This document shows positions 44,299 to 54,406 of a stretch of 64,000 bases of DNA, piece by piece. Position 1 is the first letter of the stretch; each line of letters starts with the position of its first letter. The notes beneath the pieces are model-generated. The model did not search any database, had not been told where the DNA came from, and saw only the letters and a program-made list of their open reading frames with translations. The DNA is from Halomonas sp. S3-1-1 (GTDB taxonomy: Bacteria; Pseudomonadota; Gammaproteobacteria; Pseudomonadales; Halomonadaceae): NCBI RefSeq assembly GCF_023757625.1, contig NZ_JALGBZ010000002.1:496001-560000 (forward strand), read 5' to 3'. Both the position numbers and the translations under genes were made by a program.

Positions 44299-44856
44299 AT
44301 GAGCAAGGCTTTTTCACACGTACTGGGACTATGCGCACTTTCCGGCGCATTGGTAGCGAGCAGCGCCACATTGGCCGACGAGCGCGACGTCTACGGCTGG
44401 GTCGAGAACGCCGTGATCGATCACTGGGACATCACGGTGAAGGCGAAGCTCGATAGCGGCGCGCTCACCTCGTCGCTGGACGCTCGCGATATCGAAACCT
44501 TCGAAAAAGAGGGCGAGGAGTGGGTACGCTTTCGTCTCCAGCTAGAGGACCAGGGCAGCGGCGAAACCTTTAGCGATGAAATTGAGCGCCCGCTTCACCG
44601 TGAGCAGACCGTTCGCGGCGCGGGTGGCAGCGACGAGCGCCCGGTCGTGCTGCTGGATATTTGCATGGGCAACACGGTCTATGAAGAGCAGTTTAGCCTT
44701 CGCGACCGTGAAGAGATGATCTACCCGATGCTGTTGGGTCGGCGCACCATCAGCCATCTGGGCCTGCTCGACGTGGAAAACACTTTCCTGCAAGACCCCG
44801 AGTGCTCTGAGGACGCCGAGTACGTCGCCTTTGATCCCGAAGACGATCAGGACTAA
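44299..44856 (+). CDS. Retropepsin-like aspartic protease family protein (RimK-associated, PF05618 type)
   Basis: The 185-residue precursor has a signal peptide (ALSGALVASSATLADE) and the family core. GWVENAVIDHWDITVKAKLDSGALTSSLDA, in part, contains the D-S-G-A active-site motif, with later MLLGRRTISHLGLLDVE. These proteins were first called ATP-dependent zinc proteases but have a retropepsin fold. The signal peptide places this one in the periplasm, unlike cytoplasmic relatives. It follows the transglycosylase by 51 bp on the same strand, possibly in one transcript. The tail is acidic (DPEDDQD). Confidence 0.82.
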   Translation: MSKAFSHVLGLCALSGALVASSATLADERDVYGWVENAVIDHWDITVKAKLDSGALTSSLDARDIETFEKEGEEWVRFRLQLEDQGSGETFSDEIERPLHREQTVRGAGGSDERPVVLLDICMGNTVYEEQFSLRDREEMIYPMLLGRRTISHLGLLDVENTFLQDPECSEDAEYVAFDPEDDQD

Positions 44857-44913
44857 CCCCGAGCGCGGCGGCGAATCAAAGCGCTTTGAGCGAATCAAGA
44901 AAGTTTGAGTGAA

Positions 44914-45627
44914 TCAAAATAGCTTCGATAGTAGCGCCGTCACCGCGGTTTCGACCCGCAAAATGCGAGGGCCCAGATGGATGCCCTCGCAGCCAGCCTC
45001 CCGCAGCTTTTCCACTTCCCAGGGGATGAATCCGCCTTCGGGCCCAACCAGTAAAAGCGTTGGCTCGTCGACCTCGCGCGGGCAGGCGTTAGGCATGCCC
45101 GGGTGGGCCAATAGCCCGCGCCGGCCGTTGAGCAGTGCAGGAAGCTGATCTTCCAGAAAGGGCCTGAACCCCTTGGAGAGAGTGATCTCGGGCAGGATCG
45201 TGTCCTGGGTTTGCTCCAGCCCCAAAATGAAATGCTGGCGTATTTTATCCGGGTGAAGCTCCGGCGACTGCCAGTAGCTTTTCTCGACGCGATTGGTATG
45301 CAGCAGCGTCAGCGCTTTTACCCCCAGCGCGGTCACGTGCTCGAGCGTGCGTGCGAGCATGCGCGGACGCGGTAGCGCCAGCACCAGATGCACGGGAAGT
45401 GCAGGGGGAGGTGGCTGGGTCAATACGGGGACCTCGAAGACCGCGCGCTGATGATCTAGTGCGACCAGGCGCGCCCTGCCCACGCCTTCACCCAGTACGC
45501 CCACGGTGAAGATGTCATCGACCTTCGCCCGGTGAACGCGGATCAGGTGCTCAAGACGTCGGGTGTCGGTCAGGGTGGCGCGGCGGTCAGAGTCGAGCTC
45601 GTCGGGGGCCAGTAGTATCAGGTTCAT
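44914..45627 (-). CDS. rsmE: 16S rRNA (uracil(1498)-N(3))-methyltransferase
   Basis: The 237-residue SPOUT enzyme methylates N3 of U1498 in 16S rRNA. An N-terminal PUA-like domain begins MNLILLAPDEL; the knot domain contains LALPRPRMLARTLEHVTALG, QTQDTILPEITL and LLLVGPEGGFIPWEVEKL, cited in part, and ends in LRVETAVTALLSKLF. The ATG at 45627 fits the family N terminus but has no good ribosome-binding site; the frame is open further upstream. It is divergent from phaR. Confidence 0.93.
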   Translation of the reverse strand: MNLILLAPDELDSDRRATLTDTRRLEHLIRVHRAKVDDIFTVGVLGEGVGRARLVALDHQRAVFEVPVLTQPPPPALPVHLVLALPRPRMLARTLEHVTALGVKALTLLHTNRVEKSYWQSPELHPDKIRQHFILGLEQTQDTILPEITLSKGFRPFLEDQLPALLNGRRGLLAHPGMPNACPREVDEPTLLLVGPEGGFIPWEVEKLREAGCEGIHLGPRILRVETAVTALLSKLF

Positions 45628-45758
45628 GAGGTTCGTTAAATACTCGTCAATGAAAGGGCCTAAGGCGGAGTTGGCCGACTCGGCTTGCATGCGTGCGCGT
45701 TGCAGGCACAATACGGGCAACGGCTACAAGGCCTTTACCGCGTTTAAGGAGATGCGCT

Positions 45759-46229
45759 GTGCGCGTGATTCGCAAATATGCCAACCGGCGGCTGTACGAC
45801 ACTCAGCAAAGCCGCTATGTAACGCTTGAAGACCTGCGGCGGTTGATTATCGACGAAGAGCCTTTTCGCGTCGAGGATGCCAAAAGCGGTGAGGACTTAA
45901 CGCGCACGATCCTGCTGTCGATCATCATCGAGCAGGAACAGGCCGACAGTGATGCCGAAGTGTTCTCCAACGACCTGTTGGCCCAGCTGATTCGCGTCTA
46001 CGATATGTCGTCTCCACTGCCGCTGGCGCGCTACCTGGAGCAGGGCACGCAGCTGATGCTGCAACAGCAAAAGCGCATGCAGAACCAGTGGCAGCAGGCG
46101 CTCAAGAACTCGCCCATGGAGCTGATGCGCGAGCTGGCCGAAGAGAACATGCGTTTTTGGCAAAGCGCACTCAACAAGCCCAACCCGACCGAGCCCCCAA
46201 AAGAAGACGACGATAGCAAGCGCTCGTGA
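45759..46229 (+). CDS. phaR: Polyhydroxyalkanoate synthesis repressor PhaR
   Basis: The 156-residue regulator has the PHB_acc N-terminal DNA-binding domain (VIRKYANRRLYDTQQSRYVT, then LEDLRRLI) and the central PHB-granule-binding domain (LLSIIIEQEQ, VFSNDLLAQLIRVYD). A Gln-rich C-terminal region follows (QQQKRMQNQWQQALKN). It represses phasin and PHA genes until granules titrate it. The GTG start at 45759 follows AAGGAG. No pha synthesis genes are in the window. PHA storage is common in Halomonas, which fits. Confidence 0.92.
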   Translation: MRVIRKYANRRLYDTQQSRYVTLEDLRRLIIDEEPFRVEDAKSGEDLTRTILLSIIIEQEQADSDAEVFSNDLLAQLIRVYDMSSPLPLARYLEQGTQLMLQQQKRMQNQWQQALKNSPMELMRELAEENMRFWQSALNKPNPTEPPKEDDDSKRS

Positions 46230-46320
46230 GTATGAGTAAAGGCACTGCCGGGTCCGCCCACCGGGTGAACAGGTGTGGCATAATGCGTCCAGGTAACGCA
46301 CCCGTTTGAGAAGGAAATAC

Positions 46321-47613
46321 ATGAACGTTTTGATGATAGGTGGCGGCGGGCGCGAGCACGCCCTGGCGTGGAAACTGGCGCAGTCGAGCCTGGTCGAGAA
46401 GGTGTTCGTCGCGCCGGGCAACGCAGGCACCGCCACTGAACCTTCGCTTGAAAACGTGGCCATCGACGCCACCGATATCGACGCGCTGTTGGCCTTTGCC
46501 CAGCGCGAGAACATCAAACTGACCGTCGTGGGCCCCGAGGCGCCGCTGGTGCTGGGCGTGGTCGACCGCTTTCAGGCAGCGGGGCTTGCCATCTTTGGGC
46601 CCACCCAAGCGGCGGCTCAGCTCGAAGGCTCCAAATCCTTCACCAAGGATTTTCTCGCCCGCCATCAGATTCCCACAGCGGCCTATCAGACCTTTACCCG
46701 GGTGGACGCGGCGCTTGAGTATCTGACGGAAGTCGGCGCGCCGATCGTGATCAAGGCCGATGGCCTGGCCGCGGGCAAGGGCGTGATCGTTGCCATGAGT
46801 GAGACCGAGGCCGAGGCCGCCATTCGCGATATGCTCGAAGCCAACGCCTTTGGCGATGCTGGCGCCCGCGTGGTTATCGAGGAGTTTCTCGAAGGCGAGG
46901 AGGCGAGCTTCATCGTCATGGTCGATGGCGACAACGTCGTTCCCATGGCGACCAGCCAAGATCACAAGCGCGCCTTCGATGGCGATACCGGCCCCAACAC
47001 CGGCGGTATGGGCGCCTACTCGCCGGCGCCAGTGGTCACCCCAGCGGTCGATGCCCGCATTATGGAGCAGGTGATACTGCCCACGGTGCGCGGCATGCGT
47101 GACGAAGGTAACGCCTACACCGGCTTTTTGTACGCGGGGCTAATGATCGACGAGGCGGGCAACCCTAAAGTGATCGAGTACAACTGCCGTTTTGGCGACC
47201 CGGAAACTCAGCCGATCATGATGCGCCTTACCTCCGATTTCGCCGCGCTCTGCCTGGCCGGCGCCCAGGGCGAGCTTGCCGGCCTTACCTGCGAGTGGGA
47301 TTCCCGCGCCGCGGTCGGGGTGGTCATGGCCGCCGGCGGCTATCCCGGTAGCTACTCAAAGGGCGACACTATCGAAGGGCTGGCGGCGGCCGAAGCGCAG
47401 CGCTGCAAAGTGTTTCACGCCGGTACCGCGCAAGATGACGACGGACACACCGTGACCGCTGGCGGGCGCGTGCTGTGTGTGACCGCGCTTGGCAACAGCG
47501 TGCTGGAGGCCCAGGCCCAAGCGTATCTGGGCGTAGAAAAAATACGCTGGGCGGGCGCGGAGTACCGGCGCGACATCGCGCACCGGGCTATTGCTCGCGA
47601 GCAGTCACTTTAA
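46321..47613 (+). CDS. purD: Phosphoribosylamine-glycine ligase
   Basis: The 430-residue ATP-grasp enzyme makes glycinamide ribonucleotide from phosphoribosylamine, glycine and ATP in purine synthesis. It begins NVLMIGGGGREHALAWKLAQ and has FGPTQAAAQLEGSKSF, the ATP-grasp VIKADGLAAGKGVIVA and YAGLMID with FGDPETQPIMMRL. The ATG at 46321 follows GAAGGA. Here it is not next to purH, its partner in many gammaproteobacteria. Confidence 0.96.
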   Translation: MNVLMIGGGGREHALAWKLAQSSLVEKVFVAPGNAGTATEPSLENVAIDATDIDALLAFAQRENIKLTVVGPEAPLVLGVVDRFQAAGLAIFGPTQAAAQLEGSKSFTKDFLARHQIPTAAYQTFTRVDAALEYLTEVGAPIVIKADGLAAGKGVIVAMSETEAEAAIRDMLEANAFGDAGARVVIEEFLEGEEASFIVMVDGDNVVPMATSQDHKRAFDGDTGPNTGGMGAYSPAPVVTPAVDARIMEQVILPTVRGMRDEGNAYTGFLYAGLMIDEAGNPKVIEYNCRFGDPETQPIMMRLTSDFAALCLAGAQGELAGLTCEWDSRAAVGVVMAAGGYPGSYSKGDTIEGLAAAEAQRCKVFHAGTAQDDDGHTVTAGGRVLCVTALGNSVLEAQAQAYLGVEKIRWAGAEYRRDIAHRAIAREQSL

Positions 47614-47635
47614 CCTGGGACTTGTTAACCCAGGT
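47613..47635 (+). terminator. Hairpin overlapping the purD stop codon
   Basis: ACCTGGG (47613-47619) pairs perfectly with CCCAGGT (47629-47635). The following CTCATTCATT is only weakly T-rich, so termination is uncertain. Confidence 0.35.
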
Positions 47636-47668
47636 CTCATTCATTAATGACTTGGCCGGGAGGCGGGT

Positions 47669-48106
47669 ATGGAGCGCGTAACGCTGGAATTCCCTGAGGC
47701 GATGATCGTTCATCGCCACGCCCTGTCGGTGCGCATCACGGACATGAACTATGGGCGCCACTTGGCCCATGACGCCGTAGTGACGCTGCTGGCGGAAGCG
47801 CGGGCGCAGGCGTTTGCCTCGCTATCGTGGCCGGAGTGGGATATGGGTGGCTACCCAAGCGTGGTCGCGGATTTGAGCGTAATGTTTCAGCGCGAAGCGC
47901 GCTTTCCCGACGAGCTCGTCATCGAAACCGCGGTGCCCGACCCCGAGGGTAAAGCGCTGGTGGTGTATCATCGAATATTGAATCATCGCCAAGAACCGGT
48001 GGCAACGGCGCGTGTTACGCTTTTATTGATCGATACGACGGCGCGCAAGCCCGTGGCGATCCCCGCCGAGCTTACCCGCGCGCTAGACGCCGCTCGAGGT
48101 GACTGA
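47669..48106 (+). CDS. Acyl-CoA thioesterase, hot-dog fold (YbgC-like)
   Basis: The 145-residue protein matches the 4HBT thioesterases. The sequence VRITDMNYGRHLAHDAVVTLLAEARAQ, in part, holds the catalytic-site region (the D-M-N-Y-x-x-H-L pattern), and the rest fits the alternating hot-dog strands. It probably hydrolyses acyl-CoA in the cytoplasm; the chain length is not clear. The ATG at 47669 follows GGGAGG. The last base of its stop codon is the first base of the next ATG, so translation with prkB is probably coupled. Confidence 0.82.
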   Translation: MERVTLEFPEAMIVHRHALSVRITDMNYGRHLAHDAVVTLLAEARAQAFASLSWPEWDMGGYPSVVADLSVMFQREARFPDELVIETAVPDPEGKALVVYHRILNHRQEPVATARVTLLLIDTTARKPVAIPAELTRALDAARGD

Positions 48107-48978
48107 TGTCACGTGAATATCCAATTATCGCCGTGACCGGCTCGTCCGGGGCGGGCACCACTACGGTGCGACGAAGCTTCGAGCGTATGTTTTTGCGTGA
48201 GGACGTGCACGCCGCGGTCGTGGACGGCGATGCCTTTCACCGCTATACCCGCGAGGATTTGCAGCGCATTTTTCGCGAAGAGCCGGAGCGCAAGGACGAG
48301 CTTTCCCACTTCGCCGTCGAGGCCAACCTGCTCGACCGGCTCGAAGGGCTTTTTGCCGAGTACGGCGAGCACGGCTCGGGCACGTTTCGTCACTACATCC
48401 ACGCCGAGGACAAGCAGAAGATCGAAGCCGGCTACCGCGTGGGTACCTTCACCGAGTGGCAGCCGCTGCCCTGCGGCACCGATCTGCTCTTTTATGAAGG
48501 CTTGCACGGCGGGCTCGTAACGCCAGAGTACGACATCGCTCGCCACGCGGATCTTTTGATCGGCGTGGCCCCCACCATGAACCTCGAGTGGATTCAAAAG
48601 ATCGACCGCGATACCAAGCTTCGAGGCTATTCTCAGGAAGCGGTGATCGATACGATTCTTGGGCGCATGGACGACTACGTGCGCTATATCCAGCCGCAGT
48701 TTTCGCGTACGCACATCAACTTTCAGCGTGTGCCCACCGTGGATACCTCTAACCCCTTCGAGGTGCAGGACATTCCCACGGACGCGGAGTCCTTCGTGGT
48801 GATTCGCTTTCGCGACCCTTCCACGGTGGATTTTCCCTGGCTTCTGGCCATGATTAAGGATGCCTTCATGACGCGACCGCACACGCTGGTCGTCCCTGGC
48901 GCCAGGCTGTCGCTGGCCATGGAGTTGATTCTGGCGCCGCTGGTGCGCCATTTGCTCGCTCAGCGCCGCTTTCGTTAG
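48106..48978 (+). CDS. prkB: Phosphoribulokinase (PrkB-type)
   Basis: The 290-residue protein closely matches the PrkB group (E. coli PrkB is 289). The P-loop is IAVTGSSGAGTTTVRRSFER, and VDGDAFHRYTREDL, ERKDELSHF and FYEGLHGGLV are conserved kinase motifs. Family members phosphorylate ribulose 5-phosphate in plants and autotrophs, but the role of PrkB in heterotrophs without RuBisCO is unknown. It begins on the last base of the thioesterase stop codon. No Calvin-cycle genes lie nearby. Confidence 0.9.
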   Translation: MSREYPIIAVTGSSGAGTTTVRRSFERMFLREDVHAAVVDGDAFHRYTREDLQRIFREEPERKDELSHFAVEANLLDRLEGLFAEYGEHGSGTFRHYIHAEDKQKIEAGYRVGTFTEWQPLPCGTDLLFYEGLHGGLVTPEYDIARHADLLIGVAPTMNLEWIQKIDRDTKLRGYSQEAVIDTILGRMDDYVRYIQPQFSRTHINFQRVPTVDTSNPFEVQDIPTDAESFVVIRFRDPSTVDFPWLLAMIKDAFMTRPHTLVVPGARLSLAMELILAPLVRHLLAQRRFR

Positions 48979-49065
48979 GGCTGGAGGTCTCAGGTGTTAA
49001 GCGCCATCCCTTCTGGCCTTTCATTGATCGTTTAGTGTCGTCGTCTCACTCAACAGGAGCCCGCC

Positions 49066-49407
49066 ATGGAATGTCTTTTCTGTAAGATCATCAACCGCGA
49101 AATCCCCGCTGATATCGTTTATGAGGACGAGCATGTCCTGGCGTTCAACGATATCGACCCCAAGGCGCCAACCCACCAGCTCATCATTCCCAAGCAGCAC
49201 ATCGCCACGCTCAACGATATCGACCCCGAGCACTTGGCCGTGGTCGGCCGGCTGCAGTACACCGCGGCGCGTCTGGCAAAAGAGCAGGGCTTTGCCGAGG
49301 ACGGTTATCGCGTGGTGATGAACTGTAACGGCATGGGCGGCCAAACGGTCTATCATATTCACATGCATTTGATGGGCGGTCGCCAGTTTACCTGGCCGGC
49401 CGGCTAA
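49066..49407 (+). CDS. hinT: HIT-family purine nucleoside phosphoramidase
   Basis: The 113-residue protein is HinT: it begins ECLFCKIINREIPADIVYED, has FNDIDPKAPTHQLIIPKQHI, and ends with the histidine triad in VYHIHMHLMGGRQFTWPAG. It hydrolyses AMP-N-phosphoramidates such as AMP-lysine. Full length for the family. The ATG at 49066 lies behind AACAGGAG. It is separated from prkB by 87 bp and runs ahead of the Coq7-like gene by 31 bp. Confidence 0.94.
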   Translation: MECLFCKIINREIPADIVYEDEHVLAFNDIDPKAPTHQLIIPKQHIATLNDIDPEHLAVVGRLQYTAARLAKEQGFAEDGYRVVMNCNGMGGQTVYHIHMHLMGGRQFTWPAG

Positions 49408-49438
49408 GTCTGACTATCGGACAATCGAGGTTACCGTG

Positions 49439-50083
49439 ATGCGCGAACGCCACTTTAGCCGCTCAGATCGCTTTATTTCGCACATCGATAGCGCCCTGCG
49501 CACGCTGATCCCCAATACCCGTGGAGCGCAGCGGGTCAATCCGTCGGCCAGTATGGCGGAATCCGAGCTTGGCGAGCTCGAGCGCCGTCACGCGGCGAGC
49601 ACGCTGCGCGTGCTGCACGTGGCCACCGCCGGCGTGCAGGGGCTTTGCCAAGGGCAGGTGGGGTTGGTCATGCTGCCCCGCGCGCGTCAGCAGATTGATC
49701 ACTCCCAGCGCGAAGCCACCGACCATCTGGCCTGGTGTCAACAGCGCCTGGAGCAGCTCGAAAGCCGCACCAGCTACTTTACGCCGGTCTACTACGGTGC
49801 CGGGGTAGGGCTTGGCATCGTGACCGGGCTGATCAACGACCGCTTCGGGTTGGGCGTGGTCGCGGCGACCAAGGAGCTCATCGGGCGCCAGGCCAACGAG
49901 CAGATGAACTATCTACCCACGGATGACCAGCGTTCACGCACGCTGCTGCGCCAGGTCGTCTCGGATAATACTCACCACGCGCAGCTGGCACTGGAAGCCG
50001 GCGGCATGCGCTTTCCCGCGCCGATCAAGTGGGGGATGGGGCTGCTGGGTGGGGCGTCGTTAAAAAAGGCGCGCTATACCTGA
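49439..50083 (+). CDS. coq7: Coq7-family protein with altered di-iron ligands
   Basis: The 214-residue protein aligns along its length with the 3-demethoxyubiquinone hydroxylase Coq7 (N-terminal RHFSRSDRFISHIDSALRTL; DHLAWCQQRLEQL; INDRFGLGVVAAT; ALEAGGMRFPAPIKWGM). The usual LRVNHAGEVCAQ is LRVLHVATAGVQ here, so ligand Glu becomes Thr63. EEIDH becomes EATDH (Glu to Ala93), and E-x-Q-H becomes N-T-H-H (Glu to Asn177). Only the Glu154 position and the histidines remain. As a result iron binding is doubtful, and the product may be a non-enzymatic Coq7 paralogue, for example a scaffold in ubiquinone synthesis. The ATG at 49439 follows an in-frame GTG at 49436. Family identity is firm; activity is not. 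Confidence 0.8.
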   Translation: MRERHFSRSDRFISHIDSALRTLIPNTRGAQRVNPSASMAESELGELERRHAASTLRVLHVATAGVQGLCQGQVGLVMLPRARQQIDHSQREATDHLAWCQQRLEQLESRTSYFTPVYYGAGVGLGIVTGLINDRFGLGVVAATKELIGRQANEQMNYLPTDDQRSRTLLRQVVSDNTHHAQLALEAGGMRFPAPIKWGMGLLGGASLKKARYT

Positions 50084-50170
50084 GCCTGTATACTCAGGCC
50101 TGCGTATCCAGACCCAGGCCTGCGCTCGAACTTTGAACGTTCGTGTTCAGCCGTTGCTCGACCGCGCATA

Positions 50171-50196
50171 AAAAAGCCCCTCGCGAGGGGCTTTTT
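50171..50196. terminator. Bidirectional terminator between the Coq7-like gene and ettA
   Basis: AAAAAGCCCCTC (50171-50182), GC and GAGGGGCTTTTT (50185-50196) form a perfect 12-bp palindrome with A and T runs, serving both converging genes. Confidence 0.93.
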
Positions 50197-50208
50197 GCAT
50201 GGTCGGCC

Positions 50209-51870
<1,662 letters not shown>

Positions 51871-52059
51871 GGAAATCCGTTAGGTTGTTGAGAGTGGTGT
51901 CAGAAGCGACGTGGGACTAGATGATAGTGCCCAGAACGCGCAAAGGCCAGAAAGCGAGCCGCCGTTGCGAGTCATCAGTAAAGGCGGCGGAACCGGCAAG
52001 CCCGAAACTTACGGCAAAGCGCGTTAAACAAAGCGCATTAAAAGAGGCGTCGTTAACCG

Positions 52060-52272
52060 CTACTCTTCTTCGTCCCAATCGTCCTCAATGGCGCGTTTGA
52101 GGCTTCGCTCCTCGAGCCACGCTTCCACCTGGCGGCGGGCACGCAGGGTATCGGACTTGCTGGCTTTTTGCTTGCTATAGGAGTCGTCGTTGACCGCGTC
52201 GAGGTTTTCGAATTCATCGGCGTCGAGTGTCGAGGCGGCGAAGGAATCGCGATTCAGGGGGTCACGGCTCAT
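52060..52272 (-). CDS. Small acidic protein, PA3496-like
   Basis: The 70-residue soluble protein has an acidic N-terminal half (DADEFENLDAVNDDS) and a charged helix (RRQVEAWLEERSLKRAIEDD), ending DWDEEE. The helix resembles the small PA3496 family of Pseudomonas, proposed to affect envelope integrity. The ATG at 52272 follows GGAGG at good distance. The rest of the upstream gap (51871-52059) shows no other gene. Confidence 0.6.
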   Translation of the reverse strand: MSRDPLNRDSFAASTLDADEFENLDAVNDDSYSKQKASKSDTLRARRQVEAWLEERSLKRAIEDDWDEEE

Positions 52273-52422
52273 GAGAGGCCCTCCAACCCAAGCCGGCGCA
52301 CCGGCATTGTAACGGCTTAGCGTTGTCATTTGGCTAAGCGCCCAAGCGCGACGTTTGCGCTTAGGCGCTATATAGCGCCGCTTGGGTCGAAGTTCAAGCT
52401 TTTTAAATGTCGGTGGGTGCGA

Positions 52423-52857
52423 TCAGGCGCTTTCGTGCTTTTTCTGAAGCTCGCTAAGGGCGATCTGTGCCTCGACGCGCTCGGTCACGTCCTTTTGTAC
52501 GCCAACGCAGTACATCAGGTTATCGCTTTCATCGTATACCGGCGTGATGGAGAGCTCGTTCCAGAACATGGTGCCATCCTTGCGATAGTTTCGGAGCACT
52601 TCGCGGGAAGGGCGGCCGCTACTGATCGCTTCGCGAATATTATCGAGGGCGTCCTGGTCACGATCATCGTTTTGGAGGAAACGGCAGTCGCGATAAAGAA
52701 TTTCGTCGGCGGTATAGCCGGTCAAGCGTTCAAACCCTTTATTGACGTAGATGAGAATGTTTTCATCGCCTTCCTGTTCGGATACGACGATACCGTCGTC
52801 AGAGGCGTCTACGATCCGTTCGAGGAGTTCGGGGTTGATGAGAGGAGATCGTTTCAT
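52423..52857 (-). CDS. Short LOV-domain blue-light photoreceptor
   Basis: The 144-residue protein is a single LOV domain with short flanking helices, very similar to the Pseudomonas putida SB1/SB2-LOV proteins. The start SPLINPELLERIVDASDDGI is the N-cap helix. The flavin-binding motif is YRDCRFLQ with photoactive Cys58, followed by REVLRNYRKDGTMFWNELS and a C-terminal coiled-coil helix (VEAQIALSELQKKH). It binds FMN and forms a cysteine adduct in blue light; the dimer is expected to change shape. There is no output domain, so it must act on a partner. The ATG at 52857 follows AGGAACCC. Two photolyase-family genes occur in the same window. Confidence 0.9.
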   Translation of the reverse strand: MKRSPLINPELLERIVDASDDGIVVSEQEGDENILIYVNKGFERLTGYTADEILYRDCRFLQNDDRDQDALDNIREAISSGRPSREVLRNYRKDGTMFWNELSITPVYDESDNLMYCVGVQKDVTERVEAQIALSELQKKHESA

Positions 52858-53012
52858 AAAAGGGTTCCTGTTGCTTGTCGCTCATCCGTTGCCAGGCGCT
52901 GTGCATCAGCACGGACAACAACGGTGTATAAACACTTCAACCAGCATTAACATAGGCAGCAACGTACACGCTGGCAAATTATCTCGTTCGTTCCACGCAC
53001 TTGCACGCGTGG

Positions 53013-54326
53013 TTACTCCACTTCAGGCAATTGATAAGCGCTGAGTAGCGCAAAGAAGGCCGTCATCGCCAGTATCAGCAAAAGCCAGGCGCTGCCCAGC
53101 CACTGCGATAGTGCTCCCACCAGCCCGCCCACGGCCAGCATCAGGATACCCGTCAGCGTGTTGGAAAGCGCCACATAAAGCGCCCGGTTATCCTGAGTCG
53201 CTATGTCGACCAGATACGTCTTGCGACCCAGCCGCACGCCGTGGTGGACAATCGTCAAAAGCGCGTACACCAGTGCGTAAGGCACCACGCTTTGCGCCCA
53301 TTCACCGGGTAGCCCGACCAGGCTTGCGCCTACTGCGCAGCAAGCCGTCGTACCCAGCGCGGCGTAGCACATGACACGGCGGCTGGACTGGTCGGCCAGT
53401 TTACCCCATATCGGGCTTGCGACCATGGCCGCAAGCCCCGACACCACCACCAGTAGCCCAAGGTTGCCCAGATCATCGCCGCTTTGCTGCTGGCCAAGCA
53501 GCGCAAGGTAAGGAAGCGCTAGAGCGCTCGAGAGTAACAGCGCCCGCGATACGTTGAAGTGTAAAAAGGCGCGATCGCTTTTGAGCAGCGATACCCCCGT
53601 CTTGATGCTGCTCCAGGCGTTTTCCCCGCCTTCGACCGCGCCGGGCTCCTCCTTGATGCGCGCCACGCAAAACGCGTTGAGCAACCAGCCGAGCGCGGCC
53701 ACGCCCAAAAGCGCCGCCAGCACCCATTCGCCCGGGCGGTCTCCCATCAATACCAGTACGCCGCCCGCCGCCAGCGTGGCCGCGCCGGCGATGCTGCCGC
53801 TATAGCCCATTAGCGTTCCGCGGCGGCGCTTGGCGATCGTCTTACCCATCACGTCCTTGGTGGCGATGGAGGAGACGCCCCGCGAAAGCGAAAGCAGCGC
53901 CAGTGCCGCCAGCACCAGCGCACCGCCAAACGTGCTTTCACCCCACAGTGCCAGTAAGGCTAAACAGCCGGCGCAGATCGCTTGTAGCAGGGCGCCGGCG
54001 ACCCAGACCCATTTGCGCTGGGGTTTCGGGCGAATGAAACCGGCCACGAAAATCTGGGGCAGCAGGGCGCCAGCTTCGCGAATCGGTACCAGCAATCCCA
54101 CCATCCAAACCGGCGCGCCGATCAGTCCCATCAGCCAGGGCAGCACCAGTCGAGCGCTGGAGAGCTCGTCGGCGAGCTTGTTACCCAGCGCGGCAAATAG
54201 ATGCAAGAAGAAGTTACGCGGTTGCTCCTTGCACGCCTGCTCCGGAATGTCGTCGCACATCCGGCTATCGTCATCACCGGTCAGCCGTTCGAACAGGCGG
54301 GTCTGGGAAATGGGCGACTCGACCAT
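53013..54326 (-). CDS. Major facilitator superfamily transporter
   Basis: The 437-residue protein has about 12 hydrophobic helices after a cytoplasmic N terminus of about 35 residues. The first half includes ELSSARLVLPWLMGLIGAPVW, and the cytoplasmic loop contains the KDVMGKTIAKRRRGTLMGYS segment, in part. The second half contains a typical MFS loop, SPIWGKLADQSSRRVMCYAA. The substrate is unknown. The ATG at 54326 follows AAGGAA. It is divergent from the Rdx gene with an 80-bp promoter region. Between it and the LOV gene (52858-53012) no gene is seen. Confidence 0.85.
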   Translation of the reverse strand: MVESPISQTRLFERLTGDDDSRMCDDIPEQACKEQPRNFFLHLFAALGNKLADELSSARLVLPWLMGLIGAPVWMVGLLVPIREAGALLPQIFVAGFIRPKPQRKWVWVAGALLQAICAGCLALLALWGESTFGGALVLAALALLSLSRGVSSIATKDVMGKTIAKRRRGTLMGYSGSIAGAATLAAGGVLVLMGDRPGEWVLAALLGVAALGWLLNAFCVARIKEEPGAVEGGENAWSSIKTGVSLLKSDRAFLHFNVSRALLLSSALALPYLALLGQQQSGDDLGNLGLLVVVSGLAAMVASPIWGKLADQSSRRVMCYAALGTTACCAVGASLVGLPGEWAQSVVPYALVYALLTIVHHGVRLGRKTYLVDIATQDNRALYVALSNTLTGILMLAVGGLVGALSQWLGSAWLLLILAMTAFFALLSAYQLPEVE

Positions 54327-54406
54327 CTCGATTCCTTGGAAGTTGTTGAATCAGGGTGACAGAATGGCGGTTAATTGCAGTTTGTCAAAGCTCAAAGGGT
54401 TACTTC

